DNA of 64,000 bases from Bradyrhizobium sp. MOS002 (GTDB taxonomy: Bacteria > Pseudomonadota > Alphaproteobacteria > Rhizobiales > Xanthobacteraceae): assembly GCF_003020115.1 (NCBI RefSeq), contig NZ_PYFX01000001.1, forward strand, positions 186,001 to 250,000. Reading direction: 5' to 3'. The position numbers and the translations under genes are program-made. Each line of letters begins with the position of its first letter. Positions within the stretch are counted from its first letter, which is position 1. A model generated the notes under the pieces. The model ran no database searches. It was not told the origin of the DNA and worked only from the letters and a program-made list of their open reading frames with translations. Positions 36,692 to 45,325 of this stretch are shown piece by piece.

Positions 36692-36877
36692 CATCTCTGT
36701 GATCAGGATATTTCACCAAAAGCGATACGAATGGCTTTCGAACTCTTGTTGATCGCGCAGATGATCCGCAGGCCCGCTCAGGCGTTGGCGCGGCGCTGGT
36801 ATTGCCGCAGCCTGTTCAAGGCCTCACGCGGCCGCTTTCACTGTGCCGGCTGCGCGAAGTCATGATGGCTCTAGCCA

Positions 36878-37756
36878 CTAGGCCTGCGTGATGTCCGCGT
36901 TGGGCTTGATGGGCGCAGTCGCGACAGGCGCCGTCGACAGCCACCAGCCCTCACCGGCGAACCAGCACGTCTCGTCGGGAGCGCCCTCTCTCCTCAACGA
37001 CTGCACACCCTCCCATCCTCCTGCGAAGGCCTCGGCCAGTCGCCGGGCGGCATCCGCATCCTGCAATCCGGCGCAGCCGATGAATTGGGCACGTCCCAGG
37101 AATTTGGCGGGCCAGGCTGCACCCTCGTCCGGGCGCGTGACCATCAGCATGCCGCCGAGGATGCCTTCGGGCGCGAGCGGAAACACCAGCCGCCCGCCGG
37201 GCCGCAGCGCATCGAGCCATTCGGTGGCCGGCTGCGCCGCGCCCGCGCAGACATAGATCACGTCGGCCTTGAGCAGATCGGACGCGATGCCCGTACGGTC
37301 ACGCACATCCACATAGGCGATGTCCTTCAGATTCTCGCGCGCGAGCCCTGCTAGACGTTCGTCGATCTCATAGGCATGGACGCGGCCGCCAGGGCCGACG
37401 AGATGCGCGAGGATCGCGGTGTAATAGCCGCTGCCCGCGCCGATCTGGACCACGGTCTCGCCTTCCTTCACCGCGCAGCCGTCGAGCCAATGGGCGTGCG
37501 CACCGGGCATCCCGATATTGAGACCTCGCGCGCTGTCGAGCGCGAGCAGCGTGTTCTGATAGACGAAGGCGGGATCGTCATCCGGCGTCACGACATAGGG
37601 GTGGCTGCCAACCGAGATCGACCACGGCCCGGGTCCGACGAACGGCTCGCGCCTGACGGTGCGAAAGGCTTCCTCGATACGAGGGTCCGCGGCCCTCGCC
37701 GCGGCACAGATCAACTGCGCATAGAATGCGCGATATTTTGCCGAACGATCTTCCAT
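36878..37756 (-). CDS. PCMT/rRNA-methylase-like SAM-dependent methyltransferase
   Basis: 292 residues from ATG 37756. Protein-L-isoaspartate-methyltransferase-like layout: REPFVGPGPW, then the SAM site VVQIGAGSGYYTAILAHLVG and VHAYEIDERLAGLARENL, with DVIYVCAGAA and GGRLVFPL later. The isoaspartate enzyme motif with Ser-Val-Ser before the SAM site is replaced by an unusual PGAHAHWLD, so another methyl acceptor is likely. Confidence 0.8.
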   Translation of the reverse strand: MEDRSAKYRAFYAQLICAAARAADPRIEEAFRTVRREPFVGPGPWSISVGSHPYVVTPDDDPAFVYQNTLLALDSARGLNIGMPGAHAHWLDGCAVKEGETVVQIGAGSGYYTAILAHLVGPGGRVHAYEIDERLAGLARENLKDIAYVDVRDRTGIASDLLKADVIYVCAGAAQPATEWLDALRPGGRLVFPLAPEGILGGMLMVTRPDEGAAWPAKFLGRAQFIGCAGLQDADAARRLAEAFAGGWEGVQSLRREGAPDETCWFAGEGWWLSTAPVATAPIKPNADITQA

Positions 37757-37831
37757 GTCGCCTCCGGAAAACAGGCGACGATAACACAACGATTGCGATA
37801 ATCGAGTGACCCTGCAATCCAGGGCAGCGCT

Positions 37832-38977
37832 TCAGCGCGTCCCCTTGCCCAACGCCCGCGCCGCGACAGCGGCAAGCCTTGGGTGGCGACGCAGGCCCTG
37901 CGCGGCGTGGTCACGCCACGCGAAGGGCATGCCGCGCCAGGACAGCGCGACGCTGACATCGGTCAACGGCACCGGCTCGGCGCCGAAACGGCGCTTGTAG
38001 TCCTGGTTGCCGATGCTGAGGTCAAAACGGCGCGCGCCCTCCGCATGCAGCGCTGCCATGGTGCGCTCGGTCACGAGCAGCCCCGGCGAGCAGCTCGACC
38101 AGGATTCGCCGGCGTGGCTGATGCGCAGGAGAAAATAGGTCGCACCGAACCTGACGCCGAGCGTGGTGGCGACGACGGCCTCGTCGCAGACCAGCGCCGA
38201 GATGACGGCGTAACCGTCCGCGACACCCTGACGGGCGACCTCGCGATAGAACTGCGCATGGGTTTCGTCGTTAAGGACGAAGCGCGAACCCAGCTTTCGC
38301 ATGCGTGACTGCTGCTGGACATCCATCACGTCCAGCAGCTCGCGCGCACGCGCGACATCAGTGGCGATCTCGAACCGCGCGCCGGCGTGACGGCTGAAGA
38401 CGCGCCAGCAGCGTGGCATCTGCATGCGCTTGATCGAGGCCTGGTAATCTTCATAGTCGTCGCCGGTCAGCACGAGGTTGCCGTTGAGCGAGCAGGATCC
38501 GATCCGGCCGAGCGACACCAGCGGGTTCGGGTTGCCGCCGACATGGGCCGGCATCTTCTTCAGGCGCAGCAGATCGAAGCCGTCCGGCAATGCGCGCAAT
38601 GCGTCGATCAGCGCGCTACCGATCGCATCCGTCGCCGCCGCGTCCAACGTGGCATCGAGCGCCAGGATCGGCGCGTTGTTGTCGGAGACGCCGAGATCGG
38701 CGAATTCGACGATGCGGATGCCGCGCCTGAGGTGGCTGATCATCGGCACCATTGCGATGTCCCTGCCGGTCGTGGCATCGGAGATCAATGCAATCAGCGG
38801 CGAGAGATCGCGGAATGCCTCGTACCAGGCGCCGAGCCAGTATCCATGCTGGAATGCGGTGCGATGGCCTGCGTTCAGGCGCGACGCGGCCCGCCGCCAG
38901 TCACGCACGAAATCGACCGCGATTCCCGACGTGCTGGACACAAGACCATCTGGTTGCTCGACGCTGAGGATCGTCAT
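37832..38977 (-). CDS. CelD/BcsL-type GNAT acyltransferase
   Basis: A 381-residue protein with the tandem-GNAT (Acetyltransf_6) layout of CelD-like proteins from polysaccharide loci: FQHGYWLGAWYEAF near the start, VSDNNAPIL, and late blocks SSCSPGLLVTERTMAALHAEGARRFDLSIGNQDYKRRFG. These enzymes probably acylate sugar or amino-sugar residues. It lies 65 bases after the polymerase gene on the same strand and is the last of three minus-strand polysaccharide genes. Confidence 0.82.
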   Translation of the reverse strand: MTILSVEQPDGLVSSTSGIAVDFVRDWRRAASRLNAGHRTAFQHGYWLGAWYEAFRDLSPLIALISDATTGRDIAMVPMISHLRRGIRIVEFADLGVSDNNAPILALDATLDAAATDAIGSALIDALRALPDGFDLLRLKKMPAHVGGNPNPLVSLGRIGSCSLNGNLVLTGDDYEDYQASIKRMQMPRCWRVFSRHAGARFEIATDVARARELLDVMDVQQQSRMRKLGSRFVLNDETHAQFYREVARQGVADGYAVISALVCDEAVVATTLGVRFGATYFLLRISHAGESWSSCSPGLLVTERTMAALHAEGARRFDLSIGNQDYKRRFGAEPVPLTDVSVALSWRGMPFAWRDHAAQGLRRHPRLAAVAARALGKGTR

Positions 38978-39042
38978 CCGCGGGACATACGATTACTGGG
39001 TGTTTCCAGATAGATTATGTTTTGTCGCGGCCACAAGGGACC

Positions 39043-40449
39043 TCACTGCTTATCGTTAAGCCGATGCCACTGCAGCCGCACCGGCTCCGACGAGCCGTCA
39101 GGGTCCGGTTCCCTTTCCGCGACGCATTGGAACCTGGCCAGGAAGTGCAGGCCGGCCACGGCAACGGCGAACATGAACCAGATCGGATTCTGCCGTTCGA
39201 GCAGGAAGGTCTCGGTGGCCCCGTAGTACAGGCCGAACAGCCACACGGTCAGGAACAGCTTTGCCAACGCACCGCTGCGGTTGTGAGTTCGGGCCGACTG
39301 GAAATTGCCGAGCGGCGCGAGCACGAAGACGAGGATCACCAGCAACAGCCCCGGCAGGCCGATGGTGACCGCGAGGTCGAGATAGCTGTTGTGGCTGTGC
39401 GCCGCGCTCGTTGCCCATTCGGCGCCCTGGGTGGTCTGCCGCGCGGTCACGTCGTCCCAGAACGCGGCATAGCCGTGACCGAGGATCGGCTTCTCGGCGA
39501 CGGCTGCGAGCGCGAACTCCCAGATGGCGGAACGGCCGGTGAAGGTGGGATCGAGCGGAAGCAGCCGCGTCATCGCGCCGAGCGCCGGGCTCAGGACGCT
39601 GCCGACCGTCAGCAGGTTCATCACGATCAACGGCACGAAGCAGATGATCCGCTTCAGCCACAGGCTCGGCGTGACACAGACCAGCGAGGCGAGCGCGTAG
39701 ATCGCAAGGCACAGCACCGACGACGTCTTGCCGCCGGTGAAGATCAGGAAGAGTCCGGCCAGCGCGGCGATCGCCGGGCCCATCACGAACGAGCCGACGG
39801 CAGACAGGTAAATGCCGACATAGACCAGGATGGTCATCACCGGCGAGGCGATGTTCTTGTGGCCAAAGCTGCCGCGCCAGTCGCCGGCCAGTTGCGGCTC
39901 GGTGACGTCGAGTGCGGTGTGGATCGAGTATTGCGGCGCCATGAAGACGCCGAGATAGCAGAGGGCAAGCAGTGCGAGCGCGGCACCCCCGAGACACAGG
40001 TTGAAGCTGCGCTGCGTCGGCGGCAGCAACGGCAACAGCACCGCGAGCGACATCACGCTGGCAGCGAGCACGAAGCGCTGCATCGAGACTCCGCGATTCT
40101 CGGAGAAGACGATGTTGATCAACAGCCAGCCGAGCAGGCAGAGATGCAGCGGCGTCACCAGGGTCTTCAGCGCCGGCGCATCCGTTGCGGCGACCAACAG
40201 GACCGCGACCGCGGCCAGCAAGCCCCAGGAGACATAGGTGAGCGCCAATCGCCCCCCAACCACGGTGGCGACATCCTCGCTGCGCAGGTCCGGAAACGGA
40301 TCGAGCGTCACCAGCACGAGGAGCAGCGCTGCGACCGCGACGAGGCAGCGCGCCGCCCGCACGGCGTTGACCCCCGCAAACCCATCGCGCAGGACGTCGC
40401 CGAACGATCGGGCCTCGACGTCGGTCATGTCAGTGGCGCTGCGATCCAT
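39043..40449 (-). CDS. O-antigen ligase/polymerase (Wzy/WaaL family)
   Basis: 468 residues from ATG 40449; the frame is open to an ATG at 40512 that would overlap the preceding glycosyltransferase stop by 22 bases. The protein has about eleven membrane segments and a long periplasmic loop containing GRSAIWEFALAAVAEKPILGHGYAAFW and AHSHNSYLDLAVTIGLPGLLLV, the Wzy_C family signature. It joins or polymerises lipid-linked repeat units at the outer face of the inner membrane. Whether it is ligase or polymerase cannot be told from sequence. Confidence 0.85.
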   Translation of the reverse strand: MDRSATDMTDVEARSFGDVLRDGFAGVNAVRAARCLVAVAALLLVLVTLDPFPDLRSEDVATVVGGRLALTYVSWGLLAAVAVLLVAATDAPALKTLVTPLHLCLLGWLLINIVFSENRGVSMQRFVLAASVMSLAVLLPLLPPTQRSFNLCLGGAALALLALCYLGVFMAPQYSIHTALDVTEPQLAGDWRGSFGHKNIASPVMTILVYVGIYLSAVGSFVMGPAIAALAGLFLIFTGGKTSSVLCLAIYALASLVCVTPSLWLKRIICFVPLIVMNLLTVGSVLSPALGAMTRLLPLDPTFTGRSAIWEFALAAVAEKPILGHGYAAFWDDVTARQTTQGAEWATSAAHSHNSYLDLAVTIGLPGLLLVILVFVLAPLGNFQSARTHNRSGALAKLFLTVWLFGLYYGATETFLLERQNPIWFMFAVAVAGLHFLARFQCVAEREPDPDGSSEPVRLQWHRLNDKQ

Positions 40450-40490
40450 GGCTCGAGGCTGGTGGTGAAGCCGGAGGGAAGCTCCAAGTC

Positions 40491-41597
40491 TTAGCCGGTC
40501 CCTGTTAAGCATCCGTCAACCAGTCCAGCGGGGCTCTGCGGCACCGCCTTCTGCCGCACGATGCTTCGCGCGATCTCGTAATATTGCAGCGCGCGTTGTT
40601 CCAGCGTTAGATTGTCGAGCACGAAGCCGCGCGGATCGAACGTATCCGCGGCGCACCCGGCCCAGAACTGGTCCCACCCCGCCTCGAACCCCGCGATGTC
40701 GACGAACTTGGCGCCGCAACGATCGTCCCAGTACGGCACCGACGACACCGGTGCGAACTGGACGCGGTGCGGATAATAATCGGGGTCCCGCCAGGGGCCG
40801 CCGGGATCCCAGGCGAGCACCGGCACGCCGCAAGACAATGCCTGCTGATAGGCGATGCCCTGGCTCTCGTTCTGGCACAGGAAGATCATCGCACGCGACT
40901 GCGCGAGCGCGGCCCGATAGTCTTCCTCCTTGTAGCTGCCGTACCGCAGCTCGGTGAACGAGCGGCCTTCCCTCGTGAGCCGGGCGCGGACGGGTTCGAT
41001 CAGCTCCGGCGCGTAGCGCTCGCGGTCCCAGTGCACCTTGTCGTAGATCAGGACGTCAACGCTCTTTTGCGACCTCGGCGAGGGTGCCCAGAGATCCGTG
41101 TCGATGCCGATCGGCCAGGCCTCCGTGTCGGGCCAATGCGGCCGATACATGTCGGCGTACCACGGGCCGGGCACCACGACCTTCTTGACCGGCAGGCGCT
41201 TGAACAGATCGGGATCGTCGAGCGGATGATTGTGGGCGGCGACCCCGAGCAAGATCGGATTTTTCCAGGCAAACTTGTCGAGCAGGAAGGTGCGGCCGAT
41301 GATGCAGGCGAGTTCGCCCGGATGCCGCGCGATGTAGCCATAGTCGTTGACGCGATAGCGGATACCGAGCCGATCGAGCCCCGCACAGAGATTGAGGAAC
41401 ACGCGGAGCTGCCCGCTCATGCGCGGCTCGCCGAGCAGCATGCGACGCGCCACGCGCCGCAGATGCCGGTCACCGGGAAACCAGCGATCGTCCTTGTCCT
41501 CGTAGAAAAGGTTGAGGACCATGTCGTCGGGATCGTAGTCGAATGTCTTTGCGGGCACTGGGGTCCATCCGCGGCGGTCTGGTGCGCATTCTCGCAT
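40491..41597 (-). CDS. Glycosyltransferase (GT1/GT4-like, C-terminal EX7E-type region)
   Basis: 368 residues from ATG 41597; the open frame before it lacks logic. The C-terminal half has the donor-site features of GT-B enzymes: SRAMIFLCQNESQGIAYQQALSCGVPVLAWDPGGPW with a central EX-type acidic pair. The N-terminal half includes VAAHNHPLDDPDLFK and a VVPGPWYADMY turn. Part of the surface-polysaccharide locus, upstream of the ligase gene. Confidence 0.75.
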   Translation of the reverse strand: MRECAPDRRGWTPVPAKTFDYDPDDMVLNLFYEDKDDRWFPGDRHLRRVARRMLLGEPRMSGQLRVFLNLCAGLDRLGIRYRVNDYGYIARHPGELACIIGRTFLLDKFAWKNPILLGVAAHNHPLDDPDLFKRLPVKKVVVPGPWYADMYRPHWPDTEAWPIGIDTDLWAPSPRSQKSVDVLIYDKVHWDRERYAPELIEPVRARLTREGRSFTELRYGSYKEEDYRAALAQSRAMIFLCQNESQGIAYQQALSCGVPVLAWDPGGPWRDPDYYPHRVQFAPVSSVPYWDDRCGAKFVDIAGFEAGWDQFWAGCAADTFDPRGFVLDNLTLEQRALQYYEIARSIVRQKAVPQSPAGLVDGCLTGTG

Positions 41598-41777
41598 GGG
41601 ACCGGCTGTCGCACTCTTCCAAATTTGCCACAGGCTTAATGCCGGCGGCTTAACGCTAATTGACGAAACCAACGCTGCGGCAGTCTTCGCGGCGACGTTT
41701 TTTTCCCGATGCGAGTATCATCGGCGACGGCCAAGGTTGCGATTGATCGCATTGTCCAACTCTCAGATGCGCCCTGG

Positions 41778-41792
41778 TTAACAGACGGTTAA
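41778..41792 (+). promoter_or_regulatory. CtrA-like box TTAA-N7-TTAA
   Basis: TTAA, seven bases (CAGACGG), TTAA: the exact consensus spacing of the cell-cycle regulator CtrA. It lies 15 bases before the TTG of the glycosyltransferase gene at 41807, in the divergent gap with the minus-strand glycosyltransferase. Confidence 0.5.
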
Positions 41793-41806
41793 AGGCGAGT
41801 CTTATC

Positions 41807-42793
41807 TTGATCACCGCGGAAGAAATTCTCGAATTGCCCGCCACATCACGCGTCGCTCCGGCGGCGCGCGTCCCGCTGCAGGTCGGCTCAAACACATCGG
41901 TGTCGGTCGTCATTCCGGCCAAGAATGTTGCGGCCTATATCGGCGAAACCCTCGCCAGCGCGCTGGCGCAAGCCGAGGTCACCGAAGTCATCGTCGTGGA
42001 CGACGGCTCGACCGATGGCACCACCGCCATCGTCCGTGCCGTTCGTGACCCGCGACTGCGCCTGACGACCAACGGCGCATCCGGCGTATCAGCAGCGCGC
42101 AATCTCGGCGCGCAGCATGCGAGTGGCCAATGGCTGCTCTTCCTGGATGCCGACGATCGCCTGCGGCCCGGCGCGGTCGCGGCGCTGCTGGCGGCTGCGC
42201 GTGGCGCGCCGCGGGCCGTTCTCGTCTACGGCGACTACAACACGATCGACAGCGAGGGACGGCAGATCGGCCGCCGGGATCTGCTGAAAGGGCGCCGCAA
42301 ACCGTCCGGCGACGTGCTGGCGCGGCTCGCGGCCGGCAACTTCATCGTCAATGGCGGCATTGCGCTGGCACGTGCAGAGGCCTTCCGCGCCATTGGCGGC
42401 TTCGACGTGTCGCTCAGATATTGCGAGGACTGGCACTGCTGGTGCCGCCTTGCCGCGATCGGCGAATTCGAATTTGCGCCAAACCTTCTGCTCGACTACC
42501 GCCTGCACACGGCCAACACCATGAACGCGGCGGTGCGGACGCCACAGGATTTCTTTCCGGCGATCGCCCGGGTGTTCGATGACGGGCTGATCATGGCACG
42601 ACTGCCCGCGGGCATGGCAGCCGGACTGCGCAAGGCCGCCGAGGTTCATCTCGTCACGTATTCGGCGATGCAAGCGGTCCGCTTCGGCAGATATCGCCAG
42701 GCCTTCGCCTATCTCGGCATGGTCGGGCGCCGCTCGCTCAAGTCGCTGCCGCGCTCCGCGGTCAGGGTTGCCCTCGCCTGCTTTGGTATTTAG
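41807..42793 (+). CDS. GT2 family glycosyltransferase
   Basis: 328 residues from TTG 41807 with AAAGGCGAG upstream. The GT-A domain has VSVVIPAKNVAAYI, IVVDDGSTDGT at about 63-73 and the metal-site LLFLDADDRLRPGAV, plus CEDWHCWCRLA, the ED motif of the acceptor side. No membrane helix is evident, so it is probably cytoplasmic at the membrane. Adds a sugar to a lipid-linked polysaccharide repeat; the sugar is unknown. Confidence 0.88.
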   Translation: MITAEEILELPATSRVAPAARVPLQVGSNTSVSVVIPAKNVAAYIGETLASALAQAEVTEVIVVDDGSTDGTTAIVRAVRDPRLRLTTNGASGVSAARNLGAQHASGQWLLFLDADDRLRPGAVAALLAAARGAPRAVLVYGDYNTIDSEGRQIGRRDLLKGRRKPSGDVLARLAAGNFIVNGGIALARAEAFRAIGGFDVSLRYCEDWHCWCRLAAIGEFEFAPNLLLDYRLHTANTMNAAVRTPQDFFPAIARVFDDGLIMARLPAGMAAGLRKAAEVHLVTYSAMQAVRFGRYRQAFAYLGMVGRRSLKSLPRSAVRVALACFGI

Positions 42794-42808
42794 CCCGCCG
42801 CCTCGACG

Positions 42809-43837
42809 TCAGGACGCGATCTTCGAGGCCTCATACGGTTTCGGCTCGATGCCGAACGCAGCGAGCAGCGAGCCGAGCGCGACCATCACGGGATGCATCG
42901 CGACGACGGCCTTCGACGATTTCAGCAAGCCGGCCGCGCGCACCAGCGACAGCGGCAGCCTCCCGAGCATCTGCGCAAACACCCACAGTCGCGCCGCCGC
43001 GCCCTGCGCGGCCTTGGACTGCACACGATAATTGATCGCGCCGATGCGCAGGCCTCGCTTCACGATCCAGCCGAAACTGGTGCGGCTTTGCGGCACCGTC
43101 TCGGTGATGACTGCCTCCGCCGTCCAGTGGAACGTCATGCCGGCATCGCGGCACCGCACGAAGAAATCGCAGTCGCCGCCCCCGAGGAAGTTGAAGCGCG
43201 GATCGAAGGCCGGACGGGCGAACCTCTCGAACGCCGCACGCGTGATCAGGCAATTGCCGCAGCCATAGATCAGGGGCACCGCGCCGCTGTAGTCATAGGC
43301 GGGACAGAAGACCGGGTGTCGCGAAAGCCAGGGCATGCTGTCGTCCTCGAAGACCGGCAGCACCGGCCCGCCGACCACGTCGGCGCCGGTCGCCTCCGCG
43401 GTGCGAACCATCAGCTCGAGCCAATCGGGCGAAGCGATCTCGTCATCGTCGATCATCAGGAACCGGGTCGCGGCGGGAAACAGCGCCAGCGCCGTCTCGA
43501 ACGCGGCGTTGATCGCCTGGACGTTGCCTTGCCGTTTCTCGACCAGGCAGACGCCCTGAAGCCTGCCATCGGCGAGATATTCCGCGGCCACCGGCGCGCT
43601 TTCGCGCCGTACCGTATCGTTCTCGACCATGACGACGGCGAAGGAGCGCGGGGTGCGCTGGTTGGCGAGCGAGTCCAGCGTCAACCGCAGATGCTGCGGG
43701 CGGCGGAAGCAGGGGACGCAGACCACGATACCAGCCGACAGGTCGATAATCCGGGAGCTGGCCGCGATCTCCCGGTTGGGATCGCGCACGGCATCCGAGA
43801 TACGCGTGGCGGACAGGTCTGTCGGGATCAATGTCAT
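42809..43837 (-). CDS. GT2 family glycosyltransferase
   Basis: A 342-residue GT-A enzyme. IVVCVPCFRRPQHLRLTLDSL, VMVENDTVRRE and FLMIDDDEIASPDW (the DXD-type metal site) lead to GCGNCLITRAAFERF and FLGGGDCDFFVRCRDAG. It is convergent with the other GT2 gene, 15 bases apart. The two Cys clusters around YGCGNC are unusual for the family. Confidence 0.87.
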   Translation of the reverse strand: MTLIPTDLSATRISDAVRDPNREIAASSRIIDLSAGIVVCVPCFRRPQHLRLTLDSLANQRTPRSFAVVMVENDTVRRESAPVAAEYLADGRLQGVCLVEKRQGNVQAINAAFETALALFPAATRFLMIDDDEIASPDWLELMVRTAEATGADVVGGPVLPVFEDDSMPWLSRHPVFCPAYDYSGAVPLIYGCGNCLITRAAFERFARPAFDPRFNFLGGGDCDFFVRCRDAGMTFHWTAEAVITETVPQSRTSFGWIVKRGLRIGAINYRVQSKAAQGAAARLWVFAQMLGRLPLSLVRAAGLLKSSKAVVAMHPVMVALGSLLAAFGIEPKPYEASKIAS

Positions 43838-44233
43838 GACGTTCTAGATGTCCGAGATAGATTGAAAAAGCCCTGCTTCGATCCCGGGGATCGGCGCCGT
43901 CCCGCGACGGCACATCGCCGCGGGACAGGCACGTCCCAAAATGAACGGCCGGCTTGAGTCTCGCGACGTCGCCACATCGCCGATGTTCCGCCATCCATAC
44001 GCTTAACCGCCTTCGGGTGTTTCTGCTGCGAAACCTCGCGCGCGTGATACTGCAATTCGCGGTCCACCGTGCCGACGGCGGCTGGCGCCGACAATGCCGT
44101 AGTTAACGCGCATGCTCATTAACCGGACCGTAAGCACTGCGACGGGTGAAGCGTCGCGGCACCGGATTTGCTCTACGGGTACACGAGATTTTTCCTGTAA
44201 ATTTAAGTCGAACAAGCGCGGTCAGAAAAAAAT
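43838..44233. other. Divergent intergenic region in the polysaccharide locus
   Basis: 396 bases between the minus-strand glycosyltransferase and the plus-strand methyltransferase genes. GTTAA/TTAAC tracts occur at 44001, 44102 and 44118, but none has TTAA-N7-TTAA spacing. Promoters for both genes presumably lie here. No gene or hairpin was recognised. Confidence 0.4.
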
Positions 44234-45034
44234 ATGAACAAGCCAGCCACGATCGATTTCGCGACAGCCACGGCGGTCCAGATTCCCGCGGCCATTGCAC
44301 ACACTCAGGCGCTGCACGATCTCGTCCCCGGTGAAGCCCGCGACAGTCTGCTCGCCGTTCACGACGTGCTGCACCGCGAACTGCCGCAGGGCCAGCTCGC
44401 CGCCTACGAAGCCGGAGGCGGCTCGTGCAGCGTACTGCCACCGGAATTGCTGAGCCGGAGCAAGGTCACCGTCGTCGACATCGACGAGGACCAGGTCCGC
44501 AACAACAGCTATGCAGACGAAGCGATCCTCGGCGACGTCCAGACCTACCGCTTCGGGCGCGAGACCTTCGATCTGGTGATCTGCTATAATGTGATCGAAC
44601 ATCTTCCCAACGTCGACGCGGCACTCTTGAATTTCCGCGATGCGCTCAAGCGGGGCGGGATGATCCTGATCGGCGCGCCCAATCCGCGCTCGTTGTCCGG
44701 GGTCGTCACCAAATACTCGCCGCACTGGTTCCACGTCTGGTTCTACCGGCACATTCGAGGCATCAAGGATGCCGGCTTGCCGGGCGAGCCGCCGTTCCCG
44801 ACCTTCTTCCATCCCCTGGTGTCGCTGCCGAGGCTCGAAGCGTTCGCCACCGCCCACGGCCTCGAGATGATCTACCGCCGTGAGGTCGAGAGCCCGCGCT
44901 ATCCCGAGATGCGCCGGCGCAAGCCGCTGTTCGCAGCCCTGGTCGACGCCGGCGCCGCCGTGCTCAACGCCGTGCTCCCGCGCGGGACCGACGTCCGCCG
45001 CGGCGACTATCACGTCATTCTGCGGAAAAGCTGA
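44234..45034 (+). CDS. Class I SAM-dependent methyltransferase
   Basis: 266 residues. The SAM site is YEAGGGSCSVLP near residue 58, with the acidic VTVVDIDEDQV strand and the post-motif FDLVICYNVIEHLPNVDAAL. The second half (RSLSGVVTKYSPHWFHVWFYRHI) is typical of methyltransferases that act on large sugar-nucleotide or lipid-linked substrates. Located in the polysaccharide locus, so methylation of a sugar or of the chain end is the likely role. Confidence 0.83.
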   Translation: MNKPATIDFATATAVQIPAAIAHTQALHDLVPGEARDSLLAVHDVLHRELPQGQLAAYEAGGGSCSVLPPELLSRSKVTVVDIDEDQVRNNSYADEAILGDVQTYRFGRETFDLVICYNVIEHLPNVDAALLNFRDALKRGGMILIGAPNPRSLSGVVTKYSPHWFHVWFYRHIRGIKDAGLPGEPPFPTFFHPLVSLPRLEAFATAHGLEMIYRREVESPRYPEMRRRKPLFAALVDAGAAVLNAVLPRGTDVRRGDYHVILRKS

Positions 45035-45325
45035 CGGCCATGGTGCGCGCGCGGCCGACCGCAAGACCAGCGAGTCCTCGCGGCCACGACGCACGCGGTA
45101 ACGAACCGTTAATCTCTGAAGGACCGCGGCATCGCACGCGTCACGGCGACGCGTCGAAGAGTGGCATGCGCTTAAACGCTTTGTTTGCCATTTCGGTGAA
45201 TAGTCCCTCAATGAGTATGGTTAATTTTCCCTGTTGCGTTGAGTGGGCACCTATATCTGGGGTGCGTGGCGTAGAGCGAAGAACAACCCCTCAGCACGCG
45301 GCACTTGGAATGAAAGCTGGGGATC

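Noticed and set aside
36653..36865. 70-residue frame after wrbA
   Set aside because: Overlaps a hairpin, no binding site and no recognisable domain.
39022..40494. 490-residue plus-strand open frame rich in Arg, His and Gln
   Set aside because: Antisense to the membrane ligase/polymerase gene; composition is that of a shadow frame.
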